Below, piece after piece: positions 9,601 through 46,711 of a stretch of DNA of 64,000 bases; the first letter of the stretch is position 1; each line of letters opens with the position of its first letter. The notes under the pieces were generated by a model. It was given only the letters and a program-made list of their open reading frames with translations, made no database searches and was not told where the DNA came from. The stretch is from NCBI RefSeq assembly GCF_026151205.1, contig NC_087075.1, forward strand, positions 2,013,359-2,077,358. Direction: 5' to 3'. The position numbers were made by a program, and so were the translations under genes. This stretch comes from Bolinopsis microptera. Lineage: Eukaryota > Ctenophora > Tentaculata > Lobata > Bolinopsidae.

Positions 9601-12017
9601 TGAGGTGATTTGACATGTGATGCATCGTAAAAAGTTGAGTGAGCCAGATGTCATTTAAAGTCACGTGAGCCATGGTGATGACGCGATCCAGGAGAAGTGA
9701 TCTCGCTAACAAGATGTGACATAACAGTAGTTATATAGTATATAAACGAATGGAACTCACAGTCGATATCAGTTATCTGAATCGTTTACTAATCACATCC
9801 ATCTGACTTTTGTACAACTGCTATGGTTACTAGACGAGGAACCCGTTACAGCCGACCTACTCCTGCACCGAAGTGTGCCCATTGTGCTTCTACTGGACAC
9901 GTCGCGACCTCCTGTCCTAGGACAAGTTACATCGCTCCTTCTCTTCCTTCACTCAAATGCTCCAGTTGCGTCCTTGTTGCCAGAAGTGGCTACTCTGATG
10001 AACCTCTTACCCATCAGATTATCCTTACTATCGACCCTTGCCTTGCTCATGCATCCTCAACATCTCGCCCTTCTAGACCTACTACCTCTCTTTCACGTCG
10101 ACCTCGACTCAACCTCCCTGGCATTCCTCCCCCAGCTCCTAGACTGTCTTCTGCTCCATCCACTTCCTCAACTGCATCCAATCCTGCTTCCCCGCCACCT
10201 CCTGCAGCTCCAGCAGCTCCAGCAACCCCTCCTCCAGCAGCTCCAGCAGCCCCTCCTCCAGCAGCTCCAGCAACCCCTCCTCCAGCAGCTCCAGCAACCC
10301 CTCCTCCAGCAGCTCCAGCAGCTCCGGCGACCCCTCCTCCCGCAGCTCCGGCGACCCCTCCTCCCGCAGCTCCGGCGACCCCTCCAGCAGCTCCAGCGAC
10401 CCCTCCTCCCGCAGCTCCGGCGACCCCTCCTCCCGCAGCTCCGGCGACCCCTCCAGCAGCTCCAGTGACCCCTCCTCCCGCAGCTCCGGCGACCCCTCCT
10501 CCCGCAGCTCCGGCGACCCCTCCAGCAGCTCCAGCGACCCCTCCTCCCGCAGCTCCGGCGACCCCTCCTCCCGCAGCTCCGGCGACCCCTCCTCCCGCAG
10601 CTCCGGCGACCCCTCCAGCAGCTCCAGCGACCCCTCCTCCCGCAGCTCCGGCGACCCCTCCTCCCGCAGCTCCGGCGACCCCTCCAGCAGCTCCAGTGAC
10701 CCCTCCTCCTGCAGCTCCGGCGACCCCTCCTCCCGCAGCCCCAAATACACCACCTCCTCCAGCAGCTCGTCGGACACGAGTGAGGAACATCAGCATTGAC
10801 GGAGCTTTGGTTGAATACAGGACAATACTCAACTTGACCATCAACGGGAAATCTCTTTCAACAGTCCTAGAAGAAAGAGGCATTTGTCGATCGCACTTCT
10901 ACAGAAAAAGGTGCATTGCAGAAGCAGCACTCGTGGACAGACAATCCCTTGAGAGCTCGTTCCTGCAGCTACGTAAAGTAACGCTCCAAACCGTATACCC
11001 AGCGGCAAAAGATATCTGCAACAGAAAACATAGAGACCTAACACGCCTTTATGCTCAAGGAAACGCCCTAAAGCCTAAAACTCGTTATTAAGATATTTGT
11101 TTTATTCTATATTGTAAACCAGTTATTTCAGTATCAATTTATCATCATTATATTGTAAACCAGTTATTTCATTTAAATCAATTAAGCATCAATTTAAATT
11201 TCCGACTTTTAACTAGCAGTCCAAAGTATCTTAACAGATAATTTCAAAAATCTGTGTACTGCGGCAATGAAATCACGGCCGTATATTACATATTCTAAAC
11301 ATTTTGTTGCATTAATGTAGTCTTAAACGAGTTTGTTGTCTTAATGTTGTCTTAAATGAGTTTGTTGTTTTAATGTTGTCTTAATGTTGTCTTAATTGAG
11401 TTTGTTGTCTTAATGTTGTCTTAATGTTGTCTTAATGTTGTCTTAATATTTTATCCTATTTTGTTGTCTTATCGGTGTTTGTTGTCTTAATCTTGTCTTA
11501 TTGTTGTCTTATTGTTGTCTTATTGTTGCCTTAATGTTGTCTTAATGTTGCCTTAATGTTGTCTTAATGTTTGCTTTAATGTTGCCTTAATGTTGCCTTA
11601 ATGTTGTCTTAATGTTGTCTTATCGTTTGTTGTCTTATTGGTGTTTGTTGCGTTAACGTTGTCTTATTGTTGTCTTAATGTTGTCTTAATGTTGTCTTAT
11701 TGTTGTCTTAATGTTGTCTTAATGTTGTCTTACTGTCCCATCGGTGTTCGTACAAGTTGCCACTGTATGTTAACATGGTAGGGGTTTGACTGTTTACATT
11801 GATTCTTAGTGAGGGTGTGTACACTGTGTCGACTGTAAATCACTGAGTGTCTAATATAAACCTAATCTTCAGAGCGGCAGAAAGAGTAGAACTGGCTAAA
11901 GCTCTTAAAGAGGCTAAAAGCAGCGGGGTATTCCACCAAGGTGCCATATTCTGCCAACCTAAAGCAGATAAAGGTCGCCACTGGTCAATCCACCCAGAAT
12001 GGCCACTTGTTGATTGA
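6620..12017 (+). CDS. Candidate small two-exon gene interrupted by the Merlin-like transposon; unknown function
   Basis: An ATG exon at 6620-6648 ends in a strong donor (ACG|GTAAGC) in phase 2. An exon at 11873-12017 follows an acceptor (TAATCTTCAG), begins with the single base needed for that phase, and stays open to TGA at 12015-12017. The join would give a protein of about 57 residues beginning MTTERKMSRR, containing AERVELAKALKEAK (basic, probably helical) and GAIFCQPKADKGRHW, and ending HPEWPLVD. I do not recognise the family. The intron would be 5.2 kb, of which 4.1 kb is the transposon at 7645-11761. The 3' exon looks real; its pairing with the 5' exon rests only on phase and order. 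Another unseen exon or a different 5' end is possible. Confidence 0.35.
6649..7644. other. Non-coding stretch before the transposon
   Basis: No convincing exon was found. A short open segment with an acceptor at 6863-6864 (CTGCAG) exists, but its phase does not fit the flanking candidate exons. The rest is AT-rich sequence without repeats that I could identify. Confidence 0.4.
7645..8000. repeat. Left terminal inverted repeat with 12-bp subterminal repeats
   Basis: After the unique end (GGCAACTTGTACGAACACCG) come many copies of AACATTAAGAC and variants (AACAATAAGAC, CACCAATAAGAC, AACGATAAGAC). It matches the right end in inverted orientation, including the inner boundary motif around TTCGTTTAAGACAAC. 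Such subterminal repeats are typical transposase-binding sites; that role is inferred. Confidence 0.85.
8167..9114 (-). CDS. Merlin/IS1595-type (ISXO2-like) DDE transposase
   Basis: The 315-residue frame is intact from ATG to stop without introns. The N-terminus has a zinc-ribbon-like cysteine set (CEEC near residues 37-40, YCWQC near 58-62), as in the zinc domain of IS1595-family transposases. The ISXO2-like catalytic core follows: IDESKFGKRK (Asp152), VGKWVLGG, TDKWKGY (Asp215), FVDPVTGVHTN and CEGMW (Glu252), giving a DDE triad in the expected order. The protein should bind the terminal repeats and cut and rejoin DNA in the nucleus. It reads away from the second transposon gene, with the 79-bp array as the shared upstream region. 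The family call is firm from the motifs; activity is inferred from the open frame and complete triad. A host-domesticated gene is possible but unlikely, because the terminal repeats are intact. Confidence 0.93.
   Translation of the reverse strand: MNSLPSYEELRRGSLSSETECLQYCLDIGMLRPFQTCEECNNFMTLKKCPTSKYTDGYCWQCSDTSSDIDHFCSVRTGSILHKRKLPFSVFLHIIWLFCNRLSVCDVARIITISTGCVRSIFSSIRNCMLEDLFDNGARRKIGGVGCIVEIDESKFGKRKYNRGRRVVGKWVLGGFCRTTGECFLVECTGNRRDHNTLITLIKEHVLPGTTILTDKWKGYNALQHHGFPHQVVNHSRGFVDPVTGVHTNSCEGMWFHAKNHMRRGTGRTRTDSAAMTVALSEFMWCKRYGLTRDNASVRKAFNQDIPALFRRIFD
9167..9550. promoter_or_regulatory. 79-bp iteron array in the divergent promoter region of the transposon
   Basis: The phrase CATTCCATAAGAACACGAAC recurs at 9246, 9325, 9404 and 9483, exactly 79 bp apart. 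A diverged first unit lies upstream. Each unit contains TGGTCATGACGTGAACTG and ATTAATACC motifs. The array sits between the two divergently read genes, so it probably holds their promoter or binding sites for one of their products; that function is inferred. Confidence 0.8.
9739..9746 (+). promoter_or_regulatory. TATA box of the plus-strand transposon gene
   Basis: TATATAAA lies 77 bp upstream of the ATG at 9823, a plausible distance for a core promoter with a short leader. It is supported only by sequence and position. Confidence 0.45.
9823..11091 (+). CDS. Transposon accessory protein: CCHC zinc knuckle, long Pro/Ala-repeat linker, basic C-terminal domain
   Basis: This is a 422-residue uninterrupted frame inside the Merlin-like element. 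Residues 18-31 read CAHCASTGHVATSC, a canonical CX2CX4HX4C zinc knuckle that usually binds nucleic acid. Residues about 120-320 are a low-complexity repeat of PPPAAPAT-like units, coded by near-identical DNA repeats, and form an extended linker. The last 100 residues (starting near RRTRVRNISIDG and including ICRSHFYRKRCIAEAAL) are well mixed in composition and suggest a small helix-turn-helix or other helical domain. I do not recognise a named family. A DNA-binding partner of the transposase or a copy-number regulator is the simplest idea, but this is inference. The repeat makes several other frames look open; those are shadows. Confidence 0.75.
   Translation: MVTRRGTRYSRPTPAPKCAHCASTGHVATSCPRTSYIAPSLPSLKCSSCVLVARSGYSDEPLTHQIILTIDPCLAHASSTSRPSRPTTSLSRRPRLNLPGIPPPAPRLSSAPSTSSTASNPASPPPPAAPAAPATPPPAAPAAPPPAAPATPPPAAPATPPPAAPAAPATPPPAAPATPPPAAPATPPAAPATPPPAAPATPPPAAPATPPAAPVTPPPAAPATPPPAAPATPPAAPATPPPAAPATPPPAAPATPPPAAPATPPAAPATPPPAAPATPPPAAPATPPAAPVTPPPAAPATPPPAAPNTPPPPAARRTRVRNISIDGALVEYRTILNLTINGKSLSTVLEERGICRSHFYRKRCIAEAALVDRQSLESSFLQLRKVTLQTVYPAAKDICNRKHRDLTRLYAQGNALKPKTRY
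10192..10750 (+). repeat. In-frame Pro/Ala coding minisatellite
   Basis: Units such as GCAGCTCCGGCGACCCCTCC are repeated about twenty times within the accessory gene, in a higher-order pattern of long and short units. Nearly identical units suggest recent expansion or homogenisation. The frame is preserved because the units are multiples of three. Confidence 0.9.
11300..11761. repeat. Right terminal inverted repeat with 12-bp subterminal repeats
   Basis: Many copies of TTGTCTTAATG and variants lead into the unique end, which finishes CGGTGTTCGTACAAGTTGCC at 11761. This is the inverse of the left end. It is somewhat longer than the left arm because it has more 12-bp units. Confidence 0.85.
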
Positions 12018-12264
12018 TTTTCTAATTTTTTGCAATTTTCGTTTGTTTAAATACGGCCGATAAAAAATGTAAATTCATTCCTTAAACAAATTTATTTAAA
12101 AACTTTATTAGGCGATTAAATTTACTTTGTCAGACAAAGTCGAATAGCTTTTATAGGCTTAATAATGGCCACTTTGATGTTTTGTATTGGTCTGATTCAG
12201 TGATAAATTATTTATGCAATATTATGAGATTTATGAAATTAATTTAAGGCTATTTCTATGATGA

Positions 12265-14103
12265 TCAAGGTGGGTGCTACTTGTGATGAACTCTAGAAGG
12301 ATGGGTTGGTAATACTCGGTCTGGCCGTCTGGAAGCCCATAGAATTCCAGTTCAGAAACCGAGTAAGGAGGTGCGGCTACTGATGAGAAGCCTCCTTAAA
12401 GTTTATTTGGGTTAGAAACGACATCTGGGTCCCTACCCTCGCACAAGATTATTCTCAATTTTCTTGTTGTGTCCACAACTATACCGTTGATCAGAGTCAC
12501 ATCTGATGACTTCAGTGAAAGGGCTGATGACTTCAGTGAAAGAGCTGGTGACCTAGTGAAAGTGCTGGTGACGATGAGAAAGACCATAAACCAGGGATTC
12601 CTTCGGGAGCATGTAAGATTATATCCAAAGTTTGTTCGCCAATGGGGTGTGTCTGGGTGTCAAAGATCTTCAAGGTGGGTGCTACTTGTGATGAACTCTA
12701 GAAGGATGGGTTGGTAATACTCGGTCTGGCCGTCTGGAAGCCCATAGAATTCCAGTTCAGAAACCGAGTAAGGAGGTGCGGCTACTGATGAGAAGCCTCC
12801 TTAAAGTTTATTTGGGTTAGAAACGACATCTGGGTCCCTACCCTCGCACAAGATTATTCTCAATTTTCTTGTTGTGTCCACAACTATACCGTTGATCAGA
12901 GTCACATCTGATGACTTCAGTGAAAGGGCTGATGACTTCAGTGAAAGAGCTGGTGACCTAGTGAAAGTGCTGGTGACGATGAGAAAGACCATAAACCAGG
13001 GATTCCTTCGGGAGCATGTAAGATTATATCCAAAGTTTGTTCGCCAATGGGGTGTGTCTGGGTGTCAAAGATCTTCAAGGTGGGTGCTACTTGTGATGAA
13101 CTCTAGAAGGATGGGTTGGTAATACTCGGTCTGGCCGTCTGGAAGCCCATAGAATTCCAGTTCAGAAACCGAGTAAGGAGGTGCGGCTACTGATGAGAAG
13201 CCTCCTTAAAGTTTATTTGGGTTAGAAACGACATCTGGGTCCCTACCCTCGCACAAGATTATTCTCAATTTTCTTGTTGTGTCCACAACTATACCGTTGA
13301 TCAGAGTCACATCTGATGACTTCAGTGAAAGGGCTGATGACTTCAGTGAAAGAGCTGGTGACCTAGTGAAAGTGCTGGTGACGATGAGAAAGACCATAAA
13401 CCAGGGATTCCTTCGGGAGCATGTAAGATTATATCCAAAGTTTGTTCGCCAATGGGGTGTGTCTGGGTGTCAAAGATCTTCAAGGTGGGTGCTACTTGTG
13501 ATGAACTCTAGAAGGATGGGTTGGTAATACTCGGTCTGGCCGTCTGGAAGCCCATAGAATTCCAGTTCAGAAACCGAGTAAGGAGGTGCGGCTACTGATG
13601 AGAAGCCTCCTTAAAGTTTATTTGGGTTAGAAACGACATCTGGGTCCCTACCCTCGCACAAGATTATTCTCAATTTTCTTGTTGTGTCCACAACTATACC
13701 GTTGATCAGAGTCACATCTGATGACTTCAGTGAAAGGGCTGATGACTTCAGTGAAAGAGCTGGTGACCTAGTGAAAGTGCTGGTGACGATGAGAAAGACC
13801 ATAAACCAGGGATTCCTTCGGGAGCATGTAAGATTATATCCAAAGTTTGTTCGCCAATGGGGTGTGTCTGGGTGTCAAAGATCTTCAAGGTGGGTGCTAC
13901 TTGTGATGAACTCTAGAAGGATGGGTTGGTAATACTCGGTCTGGCCGTCTGGAAGCCCATAGAATTCCAGTTCAGAAACCGAGTAAGGAGGTGCGGCTAC
14001 TGATGAGAAGCCTCCTTAAAGTTTATTTGGGTTAGAAACGACATCTGGGTCCCTACCCTCGCACAAGATTATTCTCAATTTTCTTGTTGTGTCCACAACT
14101 ATG
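12265..14103. repeat. 405-bp tandem repeat, about 4.5 near-identical units
   Basis: The unit beginning CAAGGTGGGTGCTACTTGTG repeats every 405 bp, and frames at 12469, 12874, 13279 and 13684 are identical. A diverged partial copy (about 220 bp) occurs at 30472-30691. The unit contains a short inverted pair (CTGGAA...TTCCAG) and AAGGAGG...CCTCCTT. Open frames of 63 and 82 codons repeat in it on opposite strands but show no domain. It looks like satellite DNA that was amplified recently. Confidence 0.9.
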
Positions 14104-14594
14104 ATGATCGAAATATCGAATTGTCGAATAACGGTAATTTTGTTTATTGGAATCAAAAGAAAACAGAAGGTTTAGAATCTGGCTAACTATAATTGATCAT
14201 ACATCATTGTAACAAATGTTAAAGTCAGCATACAAAAATAATGAAAACTGTCGTGCACATATCATGTAATCAGTCGAGGAGGCGCCCCAAAATAAGACGC
14301 TGCGTGATTAAGTTTTAAGTTTATGGAAAGAGGATTATGTCTTGATTATCTGATATGTGACCGATTCCTAGGGGTATTGGGCAGCCGGAAGTGATCTGAT
14401 ATGAGGGACAACGGCAAATATTCTTCTCTCCGGCCCTAATACCTCAAAAATCAAATATGATAATCACTAAAAAATAATTTATACAAACAGTTTTAAACAA
14501 CCATAGAATATGATAATTAAAAATTAAAAAATCAAAAAATGTTTAATCAAAAATAATAAGCGATAAAACTTAATAGAACTGTTTGTAAACAGAT
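14104..14594. other. Spacer downstream of the ABCC gene stop codon
   Basis: This stretch includes the likely 3' untranslated region of the minus-strand ABCC gene. I see no repeat, RNA gene or clear AATAAA polyadenylation signal on the minus strand. Confidence 0.4.
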
Positions 14595-41548
<26,954 letters not shown>

Positions 41549-42104
41549 CTGGCTAAAAATACGAACGGATTAACTTTCAAAAACGATTTTCCTGACATTG
41601 TTTGACAACAATTTCAAAAAATTATATTATGTATTAAAAATCCTATCCTGTCTTCGTCGTGGCACCCGGATGACAATTTTCAATCAAATATTCGAAAAAC
41701 AACACACTATATTGATAGTGAAAACCTACATTTAATCAAAACAGATAGAAATCATGGTAACTGGCCGCACTTCACGATAAAATGTCTTCCTACTTTTTCC
41801 ACTTTAATTAAACCATTCCTGATTTGGTGAAACAAGGAATAAGTTGTAATGTTTAATAACTTAATAAGCAGATAATTAAGTAGATTGCAGTAGTAGCCAT
41901 CGAGTAGACCACATACCACTGGCTGCTTTTAAAAAGTGTATCTTTTGGCTACCTCCGTGTTGTGTCTATACCGAAGAAACCATTCCCAAAACGTCTACCA
42001 TTTTCACGGTTTATGTTAGCAGTGCAGATATAGCATCATTACCACTATCATTAAGAGGTTAGTTGACTTGTGACAGCGATTAACCAACCAGCTTTCAGCG
42101 TCAA
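41549..42104. promoter_or_regulatory. Region upstream of ABCC exon 1
   Basis: AT-rich sequence between the first codon and a long array. No TATA box or other clear element was identified. It would hold the promoter if the ATG exon is first, or an intron if a 5' exon exists. Confidence 0.3.
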
Positions 42105-45100
42105 TATATAGCAATACAGTCCCAGTATCGTAACTAAAGTAACTGTTGTAGTCAGCTGAATATCGCAACTAAAGTAACAGTTGTAGTCAGCTGAGTATCG
42201 CAACTAAAGTAACAGTTGTAGTCAGCTGAGTATTGCAACTAAAGTAACAGTTGTAGTCAGCTGAGTATCGCAACTAAAGTAACAGTTGTAGTCAGCTGAG
42301 TATCGTAACTAAAGTAACAGTTGTAGTCAGCTGAGTATCGTAACTAAAGTAACAGTTGTAGTCAGCTGAGTATCGTAACTAAAGTAACAGTTGTAGTCAG
42401 CTGAGTATCGTAACTAAAGTAACAATTGTAGTCAGCTGAGTATCGCAACTAAAGTAACAGTTGTAGTCAGCTGAGTATCGCAACTAAAGTAACAGTTGTA
42501 GTCAGCTGAGTATCGCAACTAAAGTAACAGTTGTAGTCAGCTGAGTATCGTAACTAAAGTAACAGTTGTAGTCAGCTGAGTATCGTAACTAAAGTAACAA
42601 TTGTAGTCAGCTGAGTATCGCAACTAAAGTAACAGTTGTAGTCAGCTGAGTATCGCAACTAAAGTAACAATTGTAGTCAGCTGAGTATCGCAACTAAAGT
42701 AACAGTTGTAGTCAGCTGAGTATCGCAACTAAAGTAACAGTTGTAGTCAGCTGAGTATCGTAACTAAAGTAACAGTTGTAGTCAGCTGAGTATCGTAACT
42801 AAAGTAACAATTGTAGTCAGCTGAGTATCGCAACTAAAGTAACAGTTGTAGTCAGCTGAGTATCGCAACTAAAGTAACAGTTGTAGTCAGCTGAGTATCG
42901 CAACTAAAGTAACAGTTGTAGTCAGCTGAGTATCGCAACTAAAGTAACAGTTGTAGTCAGCTGAGTATCGTAACTAAAGTAACAGTTGTAGTCAGCTGAG
43001 TATCGCAACTAAAGTAACAGTTGTAGTCAGCTGAGTATCGCAACTAAGGTAACAGTTGTAGTCAGCTGAGTATCGCAACTAAAGTAACAGTTGTAGTCAG
43101 CTGAGTATCGTAACTAAAGTAACTGTTGTAGTCAGCTGAGTATCGTAACTAAAGTAACAGTTGTAGTCAGCTGAGTATCGCAACTAAAGTAACAGTTGTA
43201 GTCAGCTGAGTATCGCAACTAAAGTAACAGTTGTAGTCAGCTGAGTATCGCAACTAAAGTAACAGTTGTAGTCAGCTGAGTATCGCAACTAAAGTAACAG
43301 TTGTAGTCAGCTGAGTATCGTAACTAAAGTAACAGTTGTAGTCAGCTGAGTATCGCAACTAAAGTAACAGTTGTAGTCAGCTGAGTATCGTAACTAAAGT
43401 AACAGTTGTAGTCAGCTGAGTATTGCAACTAAAGTAACAGTTGTAGTCAGCTGAGTATTGCAACTAAAGTAACAGTTGTAGTCAACTGAGTATCGCAACT
43501 AAAGTAACAGTTGTAGTCAGCTGAGTATCGTAACTAAAGTAACAGTTGTAGTCAGCTGAGTATCGTAACTAAAGTAACAGTTGTAGGCAGCTGAGTATTG
43601 CAACTAAAGTAACAGTTGTAGTCAGCTGAGTATCGCAACTAAAGTAACAGTTGTAGTCAGCTGAGTATCGTAACTAAAGTAACAGTTGTAGTCAGCTGAA
43701 TATCGTAACTAAAGTAACAGTTGTAGTCAGCTGAGTATCGTAACTAAAGTAACAGTTGTAGTCAGCTGAGTATCGTAACTAAAGTAACAGTTGTAGTCAG
43801 CTGAGTATCGCAACTAAAGTAACAGTTGTAGTCAGCTGAGTATCGTAACTAAAGTAACAGTTGTAGTCAGCTGAGTATCGTAACTAAAGTAACAGTTGTA
43901 GTCAGCTGAGTATCGTAACTAAAGTAACAGTTGTAGTCAGCTGAGTATCGTAACTAAAGTAACAGTTGTAGTCAGCTGAGTATCGTAACTAAAGTAACAG
44001 TTGTAGTCAGCTGAGTATCGCAACTAAAGTAACAGTTGTAGTCAGCTGAGTATCGTAACTAAAGTAACAGTTGTAGTCAGCTGAGTATCGTAACTAAAGT
44101 AACAGTTGTAGTGAGCTGAGTATCGTAACTAAAGTAACAGTTGTAGTCAGCTGAGTATCGCAACTAAAGTAACAGTTGTAGTCAGCTGAGTATCGCAACT
44201 AAAGTAACAGTTGTAGTCAGCTGAGTATCGTAACTAAAGTAACAGTTGTAGTCAGCTGAGTATCGTAACTAAAGTAACAGTTGTAGTCAGCTGAGTATCG
44301 TAACTGAAGTAACAATTGTAGTCAGCTGAGTATCGTAACTAAAGTAACAGTTGTAGTCAGCTGAGTATCGTAACAAAAGTAACAGTTGTAGTCAGCTGAG
44401 TATCGCAATTAAAGTAACGATTGTAGTCAGCTGAGTATCGCAACTAAAGTAACAGTTGTAGTCAGCTGAGTATCGCAACTAAAGTAACAGTTGTAGTCAG
44501 CTGAGTATCGTAACTAAAGTAACAGTTGTAGTCAGCTGAGTATCGCAACTAAAGTAACAGTTGTAGTCAGCTGAGTATCGTAACTAAAGTAACAGTTGTA
44601 GTCAGCTGAGTATCGTAACTAAAGTAACAGTTGTAGTCAGCTGAGTATCGCAACTAAAGTAACAGTTTAGTCAGCTGAGTATCGTAACTAAAGCAACAGT
44701 TGTAGTCAGCTGAGTATCGTAACTAAAGTAACAGTTGTAGTCAGCTGAGTATCGTAACTAAAGTAACAGTTGTAGTCAGCTGAGTATCGTAAATGAAGTA
44801 ACAATTGTAGTCAACTGAGTATCGCAACTAAAGTAACAGTTGTAGTCAGCTGAGTATCGTAACTAAAGTAACAGTTGTAGTCAGCTGAGTATCGCAACTA
44901 AAGTAACAATTGTAGTCAGCTGAGTATCGCAACTAAAGTAACAGTTGTAGTCAGCTGAGTATCGCAACTAAAGTAACAGTTGTAGTCAGCTGAGTATCGT
45001 AACTAAAGTAACAGTTGTAGTCAGCTGAGTATCGCAACTAAAGTAACAATTGTAGTCAGCTGAGTATCGTAACTAAAGTAACAGTTGTAGTCAGCTGAGT

Positions 45101-45555
45101 ATCGTAACAAAAGTAACAGCTGTAGTCAGCTGAGTATCGCAACTAAAGTAACAGTTGTAGTCAGCTGAGTATCGTAACTAAAGTAACAGTTGTAGTCAGC
45201 TGAGTATCGCAACTAAAGTAACAGTTGTAGTCAGCTGAGTATCGCAACTAAAGTAACAGTTGTAGTCAGCTGAGTATCGCAACTAAAGTAACAGTTGTAG
45301 TCAGCTGAGTATCGCAACTAAAGTAACAGTTGTAGTCAGCTGAGTATCGTAACTAAAGTAACAATTGTAGTCAGCTGAGTATCGCAACTAAAGTAACAAT
45401 TGTAGTCAGCTGAGTATCGTAACTAAAGTAACAGTTGTAGTCAGCTGAGTATTGTAACTAAAGTAACAGTTGTAGTCAGCTGAGTATCGTAACTAAAGTA
45501 ACAGTTGTAGTCAGCTGGGTATCGTAACTAAAGTAACAGTTGTAGTCAGCTGACA
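42105..45555. repeat. 3.4-kb minisatellite of 35-bp units with CAGCTG E-box
   Basis: The unit AGTATCGCAACTAAAGTAAC plus AGTTGTAGTCAGCTG is repeated about 98 times. C/T alternation (ATCGC/ATCGT) and rare variants (CAATTG for CAGTTG) make a readable pattern. It lies between the two copies of the ABCC 5' exon block. Confidence 0.95.
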
Positions 45556-45879
45556 CACATTCGATCCAATTTTGGCCTAATATATATTCATTAAAGTAGC
45601 TTTCAAAGCTTCCTCGTATATTTTTCGCTTCTGTTAGCCAGAGTGGTGGGTAACATCAATGAGTTACAGCTGTGCTTCAATAAGCTATATTTTTGACAGA
45701 TAATATCATTATTGGTCACGAACAATACTAAAACCCCAATGTTTATGTGAAACTTCAGTGCCGAACCGTTAAGTCTGTAGATATTGTGGGAATAGTTTGG
45801 TTGTTGTAAAACAGTTAAACAGTACCAGAACTTTTACCCCAATATAAAGAGGCAAACTAAACAAGAAATGGAAAGTTAG

Positions 45880-46162
45880 TAATCTGGTGGTTAGTAATCT
45901 GGTGGTTAGTAATCTGGTGGTTAGTAATCTGGTGGTTAGTAATCTGGTGGTTAGTAATCTGGTGGTTAGTAATCTGGTGGTTAGTAATCTGGTGGTTAGT
46001 AATCTGGTGGTTAGTAATCTGGTGGTTAGTAATCTGGTGGTTAGTAATCTGGTGGTTAGTAATCTGGTGGTTAGTAATCTGGTGGTTAGTAATCTGGTGG
46101 TTAGTAATCTGGTGGTTAGTAATCTGGTGGTTAGTAATCTGGTGGTTAGTAATCTGGTGGTT
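45880..46162. repeat. 15-bp minisatellite (GGTTAGTAATCTGGT), about 19 identical units
   Basis: The units are identical. Because 15 is a multiple of three, the array is open in frames on both strands; these are not genes. Confidence 0.95.
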
Positions 46163-46711
46163 CATTCCCCGTAAAACTAAACTTACCACCAAAATGAGGT
46201 TATGTATGGTGGTATGAGGTTATGTTACATTACATTATATTATATTATGTTATGATACAATAATTTTTTCTGGTCTCTGATTGAAAGAATGTGTATTGAG
46301 ATACTTGCGAATCATAATTTTAAACTAATTACTACAAATCTATTACATTTATTGAGAGTTATGTGATGTAACGTGATGGAAATATTTTAAACGGGTCATA
46401 TCCTGTCCAAACCCAGGATGCATAACATGAAGAATTCTTTGTAACTTTGTATGAAAAGCATTAATACAACATAGTGTGTAATATATAGTGCGCAACTGTT
46501 ATTTGTTTTGATTAACTTCCCACACTGCTCATCAAGGCGACTGGCAGTTTGTGTTGATAATACTCACGTAAACCTTCCGGGAAAGTATCGGTTACCAGTG
46601 TTCACGACTTTTCGGGGATATAATTCCCGGCAATAATTCTATAATTATAAGCTGAAGAACAATGCAGTTCACCACAGAACATTGGGTTAACTTACCTGAC
46701 CTTCTTCACAA
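46163..46711. other. Spacer without recognised gene
   Basis: The stretch GTGATGGAAATATTTTAAAC...CATCCTGGG near 46370-46430 resembles, in direct orientation with changes, a region near 34790-34860 (inverted), so it includes a dispersed repeat fragment. Nothing coding was seen. Confidence 0.4.

Larger units (their letters stand above)
7645..11761. mobile_element. Two-gene Merlin/IS1595-like DNA transposon with long terminal inverted repeats
   Basis: Both ends carry the same inverted sequence, beginning GGCAACTTGTACGAACACCG and continuing through the hexamer GACAGT into arrays of ACATTAAGACA-type 12-mers. The inverted ends run about 7645-8000 and 11300-11761. Inside are a minus-strand DDE transposase (8167-9114) and a plus-strand zinc-knuckle/Pro-Ala protein (9823-11091). 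They are divergently arranged around a 79-bp repeat array. Merlin elements are eukaryotic relatives of the bacterial IS1016 group of the IS1595 family and usually code only a transposase. I found no clean 8-9 bp target duplication next to GGCAAC. A short inverted match (ATACAG and CTGTAT) outside the ends hints that the true ends may lie a few bases further out. The open frames suggest a recently active copy. Confidence 0.8.

Noticed and set aside
10047-10883. Other long frames (both strands) over the Pro/Ala repeat
   Set aside because: They are shadows of the GC-rich repeat within the 9823-11091 gene.
12265-14103. CTGATGAG and GAAAC motifs with complementary TACTCGG/CCGAGTA in the 405-bp repeat, suggesting a hammerhead ribozyme
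   Set aside because: The core motifs occur in the wrong order and spacing; the segment between GTC and GAAAC has no CTGATGA, so the three-stem fold cannot form.
45857-46192. Open frames on both strands of about 100 codons
   Set aside because: They are an exact 15-bp tandem repeat, open by construction on both strands, with no normal protein composition.
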